DNA of 64,000 bases from Antedon mediterranea. Taxonomy: Eukaryota; Echinodermata; Crinoidea; Comatulida; Antedonidae. The position numbers and the translations under genes are program-made. The stretch is taken from positions 29,314,001-29,378,000 of the forward strand of contig NC_092674.1 of NCBI RefSeq assembly GCF_964355755.1, read 5' to 3'. Under the pieces are notes generated by a model. That model did no database searches. It was not told the DNA's origin and saw only the letters and a list, made by a program, of their open reading frames with translations. Below, in pieces: positions 1 through 11,169 of this stretch. Each line of letters starts with the position of its first letter. Positions within the stretch are counted from its first letter, which is position 1.

Positions 1-150
1 TTAACCAAACACTAACGTTAGAAAACCACTATGTGTTTGCTGGACTGCCACAATGGAACAATAGACCTAGGCATGTTAAACAAAGAAATCACGTCAAAGC
101 AGGGTGGAGACGGAATTTTAAGACAAAGGCGTTCTATACAAATGCAAATC
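1..150 (+). repeat. Left arm of a perfect 150-bp inverted duplication
   Basis: This stretch is base-for-base the reverse complement of 2604-2753. The two arms are 2.45 kb apart and show no mismatch, which points to a recent duplication or gene conversion. The sequence is an open reading frame from base 3 to about base 150; in the right arm the same frame lies inside a longer minus-strand ORF. The left arm may continue beyond the window edge. Similarity stops abruptly after base 150. Confidence 0.9.
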
Positions 151-2238
151 ATTCATGTATACTTTTTACAAATTTTGTTTAGTTTCTTTATTAAAAGATT
201 TTGATATGTTGTTATATATAAATATTCTAATACATAGAATAGCAAAATTATCATAATACATAGGATAGCAAAAAATAAACCAAACATAACAACAACAAAA
301 TTAAATTGACAATGTATTTTTATTTAGAAATTCATTTCAATAATATAAATATTTTTTATTAAATTTCATCATTATTTACTTACAATTAATTAATTACTTA
401 ACTTACATTACAGTAACTGAATAAATGGTACATAAAATTACTAAATAATTGCACATAAAATGCAGGTTATAATAAAGACATAAGTATACATATAATGGTA
501 CAGGTTATAAATATTTAAATTACGCTTTTTAAATGTAATTATAATAATTAATGATGAGAACACTTACGGTTACGAGTAGACATGTACATTGGTACATTAC
601 AGTACGAGCAATCCTTGGCAGTTGGATAAAAACCCCTTCGTTGGAAAAAGTCCAGGTAGTCATCAAATCCATTAAACAAATGTGGTCCTATCTTCGGCAG
701 CATGGTCCTTGGTTTAAATCGCAGTAAAATCAAATCGAGAACGCAGTAAAATATCGGAGTTGTATAATATAGTTGAAAGTTTTTCGAAAAATGAGTGATT
801 TGAAGACAACTGATCTTGGTTTATATGCATGTGCCATATTTTAGTTTGTACACATAGCTCCATGTCGGCATGAGTGATATTGTTATATGCTTTATTATGT
901 AATATTGTAAGCTTCAATGAGACACCTTTGTGCAGCGATAAAAAAAAGTAAAACTATGCTACAGCGGTTTTTGTTTCTTAACCTGATTACATATATTTTA
1001 TTAATATTTATTCTTCCCAACCATTTTTTTTTAAACTCAAAATTTGAAACCCTACCGTTTAGCTTTTTCATTCAAATTTAAGATTGAACTTAATGAAATT
1101 TTACTGTACTGTTTAACAAATCAACATAACGGTACAATGGTTATGATTATTTCAAACCAAAATAGCTAGGTTTTTAAGGACTGATTTATCTTTAAAAAAT
1201 GCCTAGAAATAAAAGAGAGAGAGAGAGAATAGCAATTACGTGTTGGAATAATACAGTAGTAACGGTACAATATATAATCATTTTGGTAAAGAAAATCGAA
1301 TACTAGGTTTTTTAAGGTCTGATTAAACCCAAGTGTGACGTCGTCTGGAAGCAGGAATTTAATATTCATAATTAGGTGATCATTTAGAATAAAATGATCA
1401 CCTATTGTTATTGTATCAAATCTTTATTGGTTATCCGCAACGAAGTTGCTGATAACCTCTTGTGATTGTACGAAATCATCATCAACATCAACTTTTTATT
1501 TCTCTTCTTTCTTTCTGTATGATTTTTGTGCAACGCTTTTCTCTGAAACTTGCAAACATAACATTTTGTGACCTATGTTAACATTTTGACATTTATGTAA
1601 CGTCGTCAAGCGAAGCTTATATTAATTCATATAAAAATTAAGCCTATCGGATGTTGTGACGTTACCGTATGGCCAGTTGAAGTATTTTTTTCATCGCTTT
1701 CGTAAAAGTTATACAATTTTTAAATAGCGCGCGCCAAATTTTCTTCCAATTGTTATATTTTATTACTCAATTCATTATCTTTCGATATTGTTATCTTCAA
1801 GTTTATTTTGACAACGTCATCATACCAAAAAATTAGAACATGATGTGGGTCCCGTAATTTCACCTATGCTACACTGTATATAGATATACACAGTACAGTA
1901 TATACTGTACATATTGTATATGGCATATAATAGGCACAACTCAGCACTATAAGCGTATAATAGGATGGCATACATCAACATTTTCCGATTGTATGTTAAC
2001 GTAGGTGCATGTTTAAAAAATATGAATGTCAATAAAATGATAAAAATGATCACCTATAATTCGTCAAAGTGACGAATTAAATTCTAGTTACAAGTTGTAC
2101 TTGGATATCAAACTGTCTATTTGGTCGTCTTGAGCCTCAAGAGAATAGCAACTATGTAATGAGCTGTAATAAACAGTAAGTACAGTATAGAAATCATATA
2201 TCGACTAGCATTAAAATTACAAGTGGGAGTCTGTAGTA
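151..2238. other. AT-rich spacer between the inverted arms
   Basis: Apart from the exon-like ORF at 568-733, this stretch shows no gene that can be supported. It contains a short GA microsatellite near 1214-1228, AT-rich low-complexity blocks, and short frames of 60-77 codons without protein-like composition. Confidence 0.5.
568..733 (-). CDS. Unidentified exon-like ORF, possibly part of a gene shared with 2515-2760
   Basis: A minus-strand frame encodes a compact, non-repetitive peptide rich in Phe, Tyr, Asp and Arg (PKIGPHLFNGFDDYLDFFQR, then GFYPTAKDC). It ends at a consensus donor, GTAAGTG, directly after base 568. The composition looks like real protein and not like the surrounding AT-rich shadow frames. 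No family was recognised. The upstream acceptor is uncertain; an AG lies near the PRTM segment. It could be an exon of the same minus-strand gene as the 2515-2760 frame, but the junction phase cannot be established here. Confidence 0.3.
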
Positions 2239-2407
2239 CAGTGAAAAATTTCATTTCAAAATTTTAGCAAAATTGCTAATCAAACTGATTTAGTCGAGAA
2301 ACATAGTTTTGTATTGTATTTTTTGCTACACAATTTTCGAAATGTGTAGCAATAAGGTTGTTTTGTATAGCTTTTTGCTATGCCACACTGGCGAAAATTA
2401 TTCCTTG
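2239..2407 (-). mobile_element. Short hAT-like MITE, family A (minus copy)
   Basis: This copy matches, in inverse orientation, the element at 4759-4933. Its ends read CAGTGAAAAATTTC and GCGAAAATTATTCCTTG, decayed versions of the CAGGGAA..AATTTC terminal repeats of the other copy. It has no coding capacity. A clean target duplication is not visible here. Confidence 0.65.
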
Positions 2408-2514
2408 TAGTAGATAAAAGAGACGTTCAAAACAGGTTAAAAAAGAAAATCATAGTACGGTTATTATTGTACAGTATATATTAATTAAACAAGCTGAACA
2501 TTTTATATAGTGAT

Positions 2515-2760
2515 TTAATACGCAAATAATGTTTCTACATTTTTTTTACTGCAGAGTTTACGTGAATTTCTGTCAGCATTGATCATGTTGTATTCCACCA
2601 CCAGATTTGCATTTGTATAGAACGCCTTTGTCTTAAAATTCCGTCTCCACCCTGCTTTGACGTGATTTCTTTGTTTAACATGCCTAGGTCTATTGTTCCA
2701 TTGTGGCAGTCCAGCAAACACATAGTGGTTTTCTAACGTTAGTGTTTGGTTAATGTTTAG
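2515..2760 (-). CDS. Unidentified exon-like ORF containing the right duplication arm
   Basis: A minus-strand frame of about 80 codons ends at a stop near 2515. It includes LENHYVFAGLPQWNNRPRHV and KAGWRRNFKTKAFY, a basic and aromatic-rich segment with ordinary protein composition. No in-frame ATG precedes it and the frame is blocked about 10 codons upstream. It is therefore more likely an internal or terminal exon, or a gene fragment, than a complete gene. Most of it lies inside the perfect inverted repeat 2604-2753, so an equal copy reads on the plus strand at 3-150. The family was not recognised. Confidence 0.3.
   Translation of the reverse strand, partial: LNINQTLTLENHYVFAGLPQWNNRPRHVKQRNHVKAGWRRNFKTKAFYTNANLVVEYNMINADRNSRKLCSKKNVETLFAY
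2604..2753 (-). repeat. Right arm of the perfect 150-bp inverted duplication
   Basis: Reverse complement of 1-150 without mismatch. The arm lies inside the ORF at 2515-2760, so the duplication copied coding-like sequence and not a transposon end. No terminal-repeat signature or target duplication is visible at 2754. Confidence 0.9.
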
Positions 2761-3699
2761 GTTCACTAATAACCGTTATTTTATTACATTTCTATAACGT
2801 AAAAAGAAACATTCAGATAACATTTTTAGGTTAGCATTTACAGGATACATACAGTAACGCTATAAAAACGGTACTTGAATTTTAAAACTATAAAAATCTG
2901 AAAAAAAAATCAATAAAAACATTATTAGATAATGCCTCATTTCTATCATTTTATTATACATAACCCTAACCCTTTATTTGTTAATACTGTACTAACTTAA
3001 TTATTTAGATAGATTTAGATACACAAAGGCGCTAGGCCGGCAAAAGTTATTAAAATATGTTTCAGAACACCAGGTTTATTTCATTGGTACATTATATTTT
3101 ATCAGTAAACCGTATATTAAATGCCTGGAATTTTTATCATTTTATTTTATTGATGATCCTCCTTTATCTGCAAAAAAATAAAAACATTATTAGATAGATC
3201 TACATTGTTATATAATTATGTAAACATTTTGTATATTCTTAAGTTGTTGGAATTCGATCATGATTAAGTCAATTACAAGGCGGTAGACCGGGAACCAGTC
3301 AACTGACAGAAGAGGGCTCTCAATGTCATTTCTATTGACGTACCTGCACACAATATTCATAACCACACACCCCCACTTTAATAATGGAATAACCACAAAA
3401 AAAACTCCGGAGCCAAAACGGCAGTTGATCCCAGTAGTCTGGATATCTAATAATGCCATTTAATAAGTTATCCCACTTATTTTCAGGTCTAAGCTAGGCA
3501 TACTAGGCCTAGGTAGGGCCTAGCTAGGCCATATATAGCAGGCATTGCGATTAATATTATAAAATAAAAAAGTAGCCTAGGAGTAGGCCTAGGCTAGGCC
3601 TATATTTAGGCTATATGATGTTTTTATATTTTTCAATAATTAATAATCATGTTTAGCCTGTTGTTCAAATTTGTGTTTGGTTTTTTTGTACAATTTCAG
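2754..3699. other. Spacer upstream of SPATA4 with a GCCTAGGC-rich cluster
   Basis: No exon for the missing SPATA4 N-terminus was found. At about 3486-3615 the sequence is packed with TAGGCC, CCTAGG and AGGCCT words that overlap into self-complementary blocks. A similar cluster lies at 30660-30775. A two-unit telomere-like CCCTAA run at about 2962 is too short to matter. Confidence 0.5.
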
Positions 3700-6600
3700 G
3701 GATTTATCAAATGGCTTCCTTGTAGCTGAGATATTTTCGTGGTATTATCCATCTGACATCAACATGCATTCCTATAACAACGGTAACTCGCTTCCGACTA
3801 AACTTGGAAATTGGTCATTACTACAAAATGTAGGTTCTATATTAATATTAATAATATTAATATTAATATTACTTATTTTAGTAGACCTAGGATATATAAA
3901 TTTCCTTACTAGCCTAGGCCTATAGCATAAGCTTTAGGCCCAAGCTTTCATCAACAAATGTTTTCTAATCTCTTCTTTACATAAACGGTAATATTAAACT
4001 CTACCATGACATTTTGATGTGACAGTTTTAAATTTCCACTGGTTTCCTTTGCAGCTTTTCAAGCGCCGTAGCTTAGATGTACCAGAAGAGCTCGTTGACA
4101 GCACAATTCACTGCAGACCTGATGGAGCTGAACTATTTGTTCAATATTTATATACAAAATTAACCAATAGAAAGTAAGAATTTGTTTTCTTTTATTGTCT
4201 ATTTTTTGAAATTGTAAATATGAATATGACAAGCAAAGCAAGCAAATTACTTAAGATTGTATGGTATCAAGTACAAGTTCAAGTAATCTTTATTGTGTTT
4301 TTAACAACTGGTATAAAAAAACAAAATTGGTTGCTGCTGGTTGTTATGAGAAAAAGAAATGGATACCAAATACAAATATATAAAAAGCTATAAATAAGGC
4401 AACAATTTACAATATAAAAAAACATGCAAACGACATATAGAAAATGGAAACAATATAATACATCATATCACTATCATTAAAGCTGTCAGGGACTGTTTGT
4501 TGAAAAATTACCATATACTCCAAACTTTCGATTGTGTTTTTTTTGTTTGTATTTTTCATACAAGATAATAATATAGAGTACAGGTGATGACCAACCAAGT
4601 ACATGGTTATGTGTAATGTTCATACAAAATGATCCATATAGTTAACAATGCAATACATATTGTAAACATTTAAAAAAAAAATTATTTTATACCTGTCTAC
4701 ACTTTCAAACTATTTTGACAAAAAAGTGTGATGTGCCCAATATGGTAGTGATATGATTCAGGGAATAATTTCGCCAGTGTAGCATAGCAAAAAGCTATAC
4801 AAAACAGCCTTCTTGCTACACATATCTACAATTGTGTTGCAAAAATTTTGATAGAAAACTATGTTTCTCAACTCAAAAATCAGTTTGATTAGCAATATTG
4901 CTAAACAAAATTTTAAAATGAAATTTTTCCCTGTGATTTGATATCATCATGTCCATATTTGGGTACATCACATTGTTTTGTCACATAAAGTTTGATAGTG
5001 TAGACAGAGCTTTAGTACTAAACATTTGACTGGCTTTACTTACTCAACTGGTCTTCATAGAACTGCCCTTAATGTGACACCCAAGTCACACTTAATTAAT
5101 CACATTTTTATGAGGAAGTAAAATAATTAATTTATAATTTAATTTTACATCATTTTATTCCTTGCCGCCCATCATCCCAACATCCCAAAGGTCATCGCTA
5201 ATTAAAGAACGTGATTACCGTAACTATTTTGATTTAAAAACAACTTCAGATAAGCAATTGACATTAATACAAGCATGTTTGTATTAGAATTAAGCGTTTA
5301 GCATTGGAGCACGAAATCGATTTCACAGATCACAGCTATCAGATGAAACTGCCAATGCACGCCAGATCAACGGCATCAACCTCGGTAAAAACAAACTTGA
5401 AAATTACAGAATTCTCGACAGAACCAAATATTATAACCTGCCAACAAAAGGTAAATTAAAATAATTTAAAAATAATAATTTTATTCCTACTCATCCAACA
5501 GCAAGTAACTCGCCAATTACAGGATGGATAAACTATTTAATAATTTATCGTGCTTATAAACTAAGTCTCGTTTGAGGCTTAGGGAGTGGAGTTGAAAGAG
5601 TCATGAGTTACAACCCTGCACTAAGTCAGGATTGAACCCGGGACCTTGGGATTGGAAGGCAAGCACGTTAACCACCAAGCTACAGCTCCACTCCAATAAT
5701 AATAATAATATAATAATAATATTAAGGCCAATTTACATAGACGAGGTAACGGTAAGTGGAAAACCGCATAGCTTGTCCCACATAGAATCTGTATATATCT
5801 TCAGCGGAAACCGCCCGTCATAAGGGCGTGTGGCGTAGTGTGTTGGACGTTGGACTACCGCATTGCTTGTATCCGTAGGCAAGATACTTTACTTACGTTG
5901 CCTCTCTCCACCCAGGTGTATAAATGGGTACCCAGTTAGATCTAGACACAACTTTGCGCTGGTTACCGGCTGCATCATGGGAGTATGTTTCCATACGTGT
6001 TTGATCCCCAAAAAAATACTGGGGTAATAATGCTTGTAAAGCTCATGAAAAGGGCGCTATATAAATGTGGTATTATTATTATGAGGAATGACATAAATTC
6101 TATATTTTTATTACTCTTTCCACTTGTAAATTTGGTGTCTGGTGTAAATTGGCATTAACCCATTGAATTATCTCCGCATTGTAATGACTTTTTCTAACCA
6201 AATACCTGAAAATAAGAACAGACCTCTCCATGGATACATTCAAGTTCCCCACTGTTCTGGCCTCAGTTCAGTGGTGTAATGACTATGAGCGCTCACTGGC
6301 TAAACCCAAGGGCTCCGGAGCTTATGGAGGCCCTGGAAAACAGTGGCCAGAGGAAAAAACAGGAATTAAAATATGTCAAAAAAGGCTAAAAATGGCCGAG
6401 GCCTCCAGTGTTGGAGGGGTTTTAGTGAGGTACTTAACTTACCCACTGGTCCTTATGTGTTATCTGCCAAACATCACTTTAGTATTTTTTCTTTATAGGC
6501 TCAGGAGATAATAAATAGAAGGATAGAGCATCGACAAAAGGAGAGATATGAGGAACCAGATCGCTTTAAAGTACAACCCACCATTGGTCAAAGATCAGAC

Positions 6601-7551
6601 AGGAACGCTGCTAGTTTCACAAGTCAGGGAAACCTGTATGCAGGCAAAGGGTATACAGCTGGACAATCACCAACAGTGATACGTAAGTATTGAGAATTGT
6701 TAGGATGATGTTTACAACACTTTATCACAAATCAGGTTGTAGCTTTTTTTTATACTGGGTGACTTCTTCTTTTTATACTTGGTGACGTCTTCTTCAGCAA
6801 GACCGTTCTCTCAGAGGACCTAGTATAACTCACAAAGCAATTAAGAAAACGATATGCAATACATAGAAAGAAACACAACCACACATATAATTATTGTCAG
6901 CGTTCAAAGTGTTTCTTCTTGGAACAAGATTCAGTTTTTGTCTAAAGCTCTGTCGACACTATCAAACTAGTTTGATAAAAAAAATGTGATGTACACAGAT
7001 ATGGTAGTGATATCCCCAAATATAGTAGTGATATGACATCATCATAGCCATGGGCACATCACATTGTCACATAAAGTTTGACAGAGCTTTAGGACAAGAT
7101 TACCATTATAACTGAATCTGGTAGAAGGGTCTAGAGAATATTTTTAGACTAATTAAAACAAAGAATAAAATTTAAATGTGTAAACATAATGTATATGCAC
7201 ATTACAGTATGTTTTAAATTGTATTCTGAAAACATTAACAAAACATTACAGTATTTGACGATTTTGTGAAAGTACATTAAGGAAATATTATTTACATGTG
7301 TTACTTAACTAAAAAGAAACCCTTGTGCAACTGACTCTTTCTCACAAGTTTGTATTAAAAATTCACAATATTTAACCAATTTTGACATTTGTATCTTGTC
7401 TGTAGACATTGAGGATACAAGATTAAATGGCGCACATGCAATTGGCATCAAAGAAATCTCTGTCAACCAAATGGATCACACATCACAACCTGTCATCAGA
7501 CAGACAATTACGTCATCACCAGTCTTGCCTCCCATTGGTGGACAGTCATAG
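3700..7551 (+). CDS. SPATA4: Spermatogenesis-associated protein 4, CH-domain protein (5' exon not found)
   Basis: Five exons join in phase: 3700-3829, 4055-4173, 5288-5450, 6499-6682 and 7406-7551 (TAG). They give 246 codons; the vertebrate protein is about 305 residues, so roughly 60 N-terminal residues are missing. The first exon encodes the second part of a SPEF1/CLAMP-type calponin-homology domain ([20 protein letters not shown], then LGNWSLLQN). Exon 2 continues with [20 protein letters not shown] and exon 3 with the conserved [11 protein letters not shown] block. The C-terminus ends with VLPPIGG, like the VLPNIG of vertebrates. Family members are expressed in testis and ciliated cells and probably act on microtubules. 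Exon 1 starts at an acceptor (TTTCAG) with one base completing a codon, so an upstream exon is required. An AATAAA lies about 210 bp after the stop. Introns hold nested MITEs and SINEs. Confidence 0.88.
4691..5013 (+). mobile_element. Family-B palindromic MITE interrupted by a family-A element
   Basis: The ends are the family-B terminal repeats (consensus CTCTGTCTACACTATCAAAC; right end GTTTGATAGTGTAGACAGAG). The left half (4691-4757) and right half (4935-5013) are separated by the family-A element 4759-4933. Removing that element and one copy of the repeated octamer restores a typical family-B interior. The element lies in SPATA4 intron 2. Confidence 0.88.
4759..4933 (+). mobile_element. Family-A hAT-like MITE nested in a family-B MITE
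   Basis: A 175-bp element with terminal inverted repeats CAGGGAATAATTTC and GAAATTTTTCCCTG. It is flanked by GATATGAT (4750-4757) and GATTTGAT (4935-4942), an 8-bp direct repeat with one mismatch, with a single T next to each end. Eight-bp target duplications and CAGGG-type ends are typical of the hAT superfamily. It has no coding capacity, so it would move only with a transposase supplied elsewhere. Confidence 0.82.
5565..5692 (-). mobile_element. tRNA-derived SINE, family S1 (minus)
   Basis: Read on the minus strand the sequence starts GGAGTGGAGCTGTAGCTTGG and carries an A-box-like segment (TAGCTTGGTGGTTA) and a B box (GGGTTCAATCC) at tRNA-like spacing. It is bounded by an AAT-rich run at 5696-5722. 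A degraded copy lies at 38519-38632. Confidence 0.75.
5724..6158 (+). mobile_element. Family-H MITE split by a SINE
   Basis: The left end reads AAGGCCAATTTACATAGACG and matches the left end of the intact copy at 52743-52901. After the SINE at 5817-6081 the sequence ends in GTGTAAATTGGC, the complement of the left end. The SINE therefore appears to have inserted into an older family-H element. The right part is diverged, so the exact right limit is uncertain. Confidence 0.6.
5817..6081 (+). mobile_element. tRNA-derived SINE, family S2
   Basis: The head is tRNA-like (GTGTGGCGTAGTGTGTTGGA). The body includes the CCTCTCTCCACCCAGGTGTA and AATGGGTACCC segment typical of many deuterostome tRNA-SINEs. 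The 3' end is GGGCGCTATATAAATGTGG followed by an ATT-repeat tail, a tail style used by L2/CR1-type LINE machinery. There is no ORF. Confidence 0.8.
6269..6445 (+). mobile_element. Family-D hAT-like MITE
   Basis: It starts CAGTGGTGTAATGACTATGA and continues with GCGCTCACTGGCTAAACCC, the family-D left end also seen at 31957 and, inverted, at 15474, 33759 and 61744. The ORF that spans this stretch is a by-product of the repeat. It sits just before SPATA4 exon 4. Confidence 0.7.
6943..7091 (+). mobile_element. Family-B palindromic MITE
   Basis: Terminal repeats CTCTGTCGACACTATCAAAC and a shortened right end (GTTTGACAGAGC). The interior carries two copies of the AAATATGGTAGTGATAT module and the ATGACATCATCAT segment. 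It lies in the last SPATA4 intron. Confidence 0.85.
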
Positions 7552-7882
7552 TACAAAGCTTGAGTCCTATTGGTGGACAGTCATAGTACACAGATTGTAA
7601 CTATGAGGTTATTTTTTACTATGATGATGATTCAGACAATACATCCTGTATAATGTGTAGTTTTAAATATGTTTTAGTGAAATTAAAAGTAAAAAACTTT
7701 GTTTTATTGTTATGTATCATTCTTGTTATATATAAATATTCTAACTTTTTTTTGTGAATGTAAATAAATTAAGACACCAAAGAATGTTTGTTTTATATTT
7801 ATACAAAAGAGAGCTTTTAATTAGCGATGATTTTTGTAATAAGTCGTCGGTTTTCTTCTTTTTTTCGCAAATCAAAATCTTA

Positions 7883-8000
7883 TAAAGCTCTGTCTACACT
7901 CCTATCAAATTGTATGTAACAAAAATGTGATGTGCCCATATATGGACATCACTACCATATTTGAGCATATCACTAGTTTGATAGTGTAGACAGAGCTTTA
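7883..8000 (+). mobile_element. Family-B palindromic MITE
   Basis: Starts AAAGCTCTGTCTACACT and ends GATAGTGTAGACAGAGCTTT. The interior is short, with one ACCATATTTG module. It lies about 330 bp after the SPATA4 stop codon. Confidence 0.88.
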
Positions 8001-9577
8001 TACGATTCAAACCTGGCCACATAGAATATCAAAATATGAATTCAAATCAGGATGGCTTTGGTAAAATGGACCACACCACCTAGGGGCGGAAGAGGGAACA
8101 CATAGGAGTAAATAGTTCAACCAACTCACCTTTAATTCAAAATTAAGTAGGTTTCTTAAAGTTATATTAATGATCTTTAACGCAGCTGCAGCCCAAAAAA
8201 CGGCCGAATTAAAAAAAATGTTTACCTAATTTTAAAACCGCAAGGTTATCCCAGTTCAGCCTAGTTTCTCACCCTCTTGATTTATCCCTTAATTGTGAAA
8301 AACATTAAGGTTAATTATATGTACATTAGCCCAGTAACGCCACCTGACCCAATAAAAACTATCCAGTATCCGCCATCCCACAGTGTGACCGGACTATTAA
8401 GTTTTAACCCATATTCCGCCGCGGTATACTCGCGTGTATTTTTCGAGATTGAATCGAATTCTTATGTAGACTTTTACTGTCTGATGTTACACATATTAGC
8501 TGATCATCGCGAGTCACCTGAGTTATACTTATTATACTGGGGTAGTTTCTGATTTCTGATCCGATGTTCAAACCTATCAAATCAATAGTACAAAGAAATC
8601 ATTCTATAAAATACGTAAATGCAAAGCGATCTAACAAGTGTAGGTAAGGTATATCAGGTATTACCGTACTTTTAAAAATCGAAAGAAATACGTTTTTGTG
8701 TTGAAATTAGTCTTTTACATAGTGACTCTATTCAATTTAATTCATACTCTCAAATCCTCCTTTATTTCAAATAAAATACATAAGAATAGGTAACAACCTT
8801 AACTGTCATCAAAACTCTGCATTGTAATTAATGCTTAGGCTTAATATATTTAAATTATGAGTCTTGCTAATTTTATTATAAATAAAAGCATAACAGTATT
8901 CATCTTGTAGCTCATATAAATGTTAAAGATATATTGTCCCCTAAACAATTTTGTTTATGCCATTTTAATGTCACGTAATAGTTATTCACTTTGACCAAAA
9001 ATTAATCTTCATTTTTCATGTTTTTGGAGGACAATACATATTTAATATTTTAATAGGCCTAAATATCAATATACAATGTAGAGTTTGGATGACAAGTACG
9101 ATTAGAAGTCTCCTCAAGCGATAGTTGGAGGAGACATATATCACCAACCGTGGTCGTTCCAAACCGCAGCTGGGATTGATTTTCTTTCCTCCATGTCGAA
9201 ATGACCGATAAAAATAAATTGAAAAGCCCATTTTTACTAATTTTCTTACACCAATCAAGGTCAGTGTGAACAGTTTATCAACCCTTTATTTTCCAATTAT
9301 TATATAAGCAGTTCGCCCAACTGACCTGACTCATGGGCTAAATAATTTTTGATTTGGGTTCGTGACAATTTTCGGTCATGTCCCCCGCATGTCCCTAACC
9401 CGGAAAGGTATTGTGACTTTTAGATAATGGCTATGTAAGCCTTTAATTAAGCCAGTTTCGTTGCGCCAAATGTTACGAACCATTATATCACTCATCCAAT
9501 TCAATAGAATTGAAATTTGATTAAATTTAATAAAATACAAGATAAAATGCCATTGGTTTAATTGGATTTGACCGAGT

Positions 9578-10030
9578 TATCAAACTCCAGTGTCAACAAA
9601 ATGTGATACGGTCCAGATGGACATGGTGATGTTATATCACTAGCATATTTTACCATATAACTACCATTATATAACACCTATATAAATTCCTGTCATTTGA
9701 TTGGACGAATGTGGGTCACATGGCGTGCAATAGTACGCACTATTCAACGATCGTTAAATAGTACTTTTTGAAACATTTTTGTGTACGAAAAAAAAACGTC
9801 TAGATGTTATATAAAACAAATAATGAATGTTTTGTATTCGTGTAATGGTACAAATAATGGCACTTGGTGAATGATGAAAGGTTATATCAACTCGGCTTTG
9901 CCTCGTTGATATAACCTTTCATCATTCACCTCGTGCCATTATTTGTACCATTGCACTCATAAACATTCATTATTTGTACATTATGAGCACATCACATTTG
10001 GTTGTCAAAAAGTTTGATAGTGTAGAGCTG
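9578..10030 (+). mobile_element. Disrupted family-B MITE carrying a large foldback insertion
   Basis: The left part (about 9578-9660) has TATCAAACTC and GATGGACATGGTGATG; the right part (about 9983-10030) has GAGCACATCACATTTG and AAGTTTGATAGTGTAGAGC. Both are family-B halves. About 320 bp lies between them, including the hairpin 9816-9977. This is a second case of one element inserted in another. Confidence 0.6.
9816..9977. repeat. 162-bp imperfect hairpin
   Basis: Left arm 9816-9891 and right arm 9905-9977 are near-perfect reverse complements around a 13-base loop. The inner arms read GAATGATGAAAGGTTATATC and GATATAACCTTTCATCATTC. It looks like a foldback transposable element inside an older MITE. 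Confidence 0.85.
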
Positions 10031-10542
10031 TATATAAGCGTCTATGAATACTATTATAGCTACGGTACACTGTTCCCGGCGTTTCACGGAATGGAAGACG
10101 GCGCCATTGACTTATTTATATGATTTTCCATTATTATTTAACAGCACCGTACCGTTTTCCGTTCCGTAAAACGGAACGTGTGAATGTAGAGCTTAAATCG
10201 GTAAAAGAAATTATACGATGTGTATATTCAGCCGCCGAACCGGATCTGGGTTCATGTGAACGTAAGCTTTTAAATCAAATAAAAATCAGCCGATTCCACG
10301 CTTTCTCTCAAATGCTTTTTATTTTCCACCAAAAAAATTTAAAAAAACATTAACACTGATTGAAACTAATTGATTTTATTGTTTTTTCCCCCAAAATACT
10401 CCGGTCAGACGTCAACAGACGATCTGGCCGCATGGTTACGTACAGCAAACGTGTCTTAATGTTTATTACAATTCATACATTATAATGTATTTAACGTTCT
10501 GAGGCATCAATGATCTTATATTTTTGTTTTACTAATGCTTGA

Positions 10543-10672
10543 CTCCCACTAGAGACGCAACGCAAGAACGTAAGCGGGCAACGCAAGTGATTTGACCAAT
10601 CACAAGCAATGAATGAACTGTCGCTCGCCATTGCTACGTTGCGTCATCGTCTCAGTGGGAAACCAAGCTCTA
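10543..10672 (+). mobile_element. Family-C palindromic MITE
   Basis: The ends are complementary: TCCCACTAGAGACGCAACGC at the left and GCGTCATCGTCTCAGTGGGA at the right. The core TTGACCAATCACAAGCAATG carries a CCAAT word. Family C is rich in ACGCAA/TTGCGT words, unlike the AT-rich surroundings. Confidence 0.75.
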
Positions 10673-11169
10673 CACCTTCACAGTTGTAGCCTGATTTAAA
10701 CATGGGACTTGAACGGTAGCCTAGTGTGATTTTACCATTTTACGTGCCCATTGGGTAAAGTTTTACCCAAGCTTTCTAACCTATAGACATGGGCAATTTT
10801 AACCGGAAGTTCCCAGCACGGAAAAAGGAGTCAAAGGCTACTGGAAATAACTAATTTAATTAAAATTATAGAAACTGCGTCTAATGTTGTAAAATGAAGA
10901 AGTGAAGAAACCGACCTAGATTTCATAAAGTTATTTTTATATCAAGTTGACGTACAGGAGAGTTTTAAAACGAAAGAAATACACCCTGTCAAAAAAACCG
11001 ATACCAGGCCCGAGCCAGCATGAGGCAGACGAGGCGCTTCCCTCGTCTAAAAATTTCAATTTTCACTACTCACCCGAACTACCCAGTCAAATCGTCATAT
11101 TTAATTTTATATTAATAATTCTATTTAAAGCATCTTTGCCTCGTTTGTTGTTCGCTACGGGCTTGAATA

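Noticed and set aside
2958-2974. Telomere-like CCCTAA repeats
   Set aside because: Only two units; no array and no orientation or chromosome-end evidence.
6230-6511. A 93-codon ORF before SPATA4 exon 4
   Set aside because: It is mainly a family-D transposon translation; the real exon starts at 6499 in another context.
8277-8552. 91-codon frame after SPATA4
   Set aside because: No recognisable motif and no convincing splice sites.
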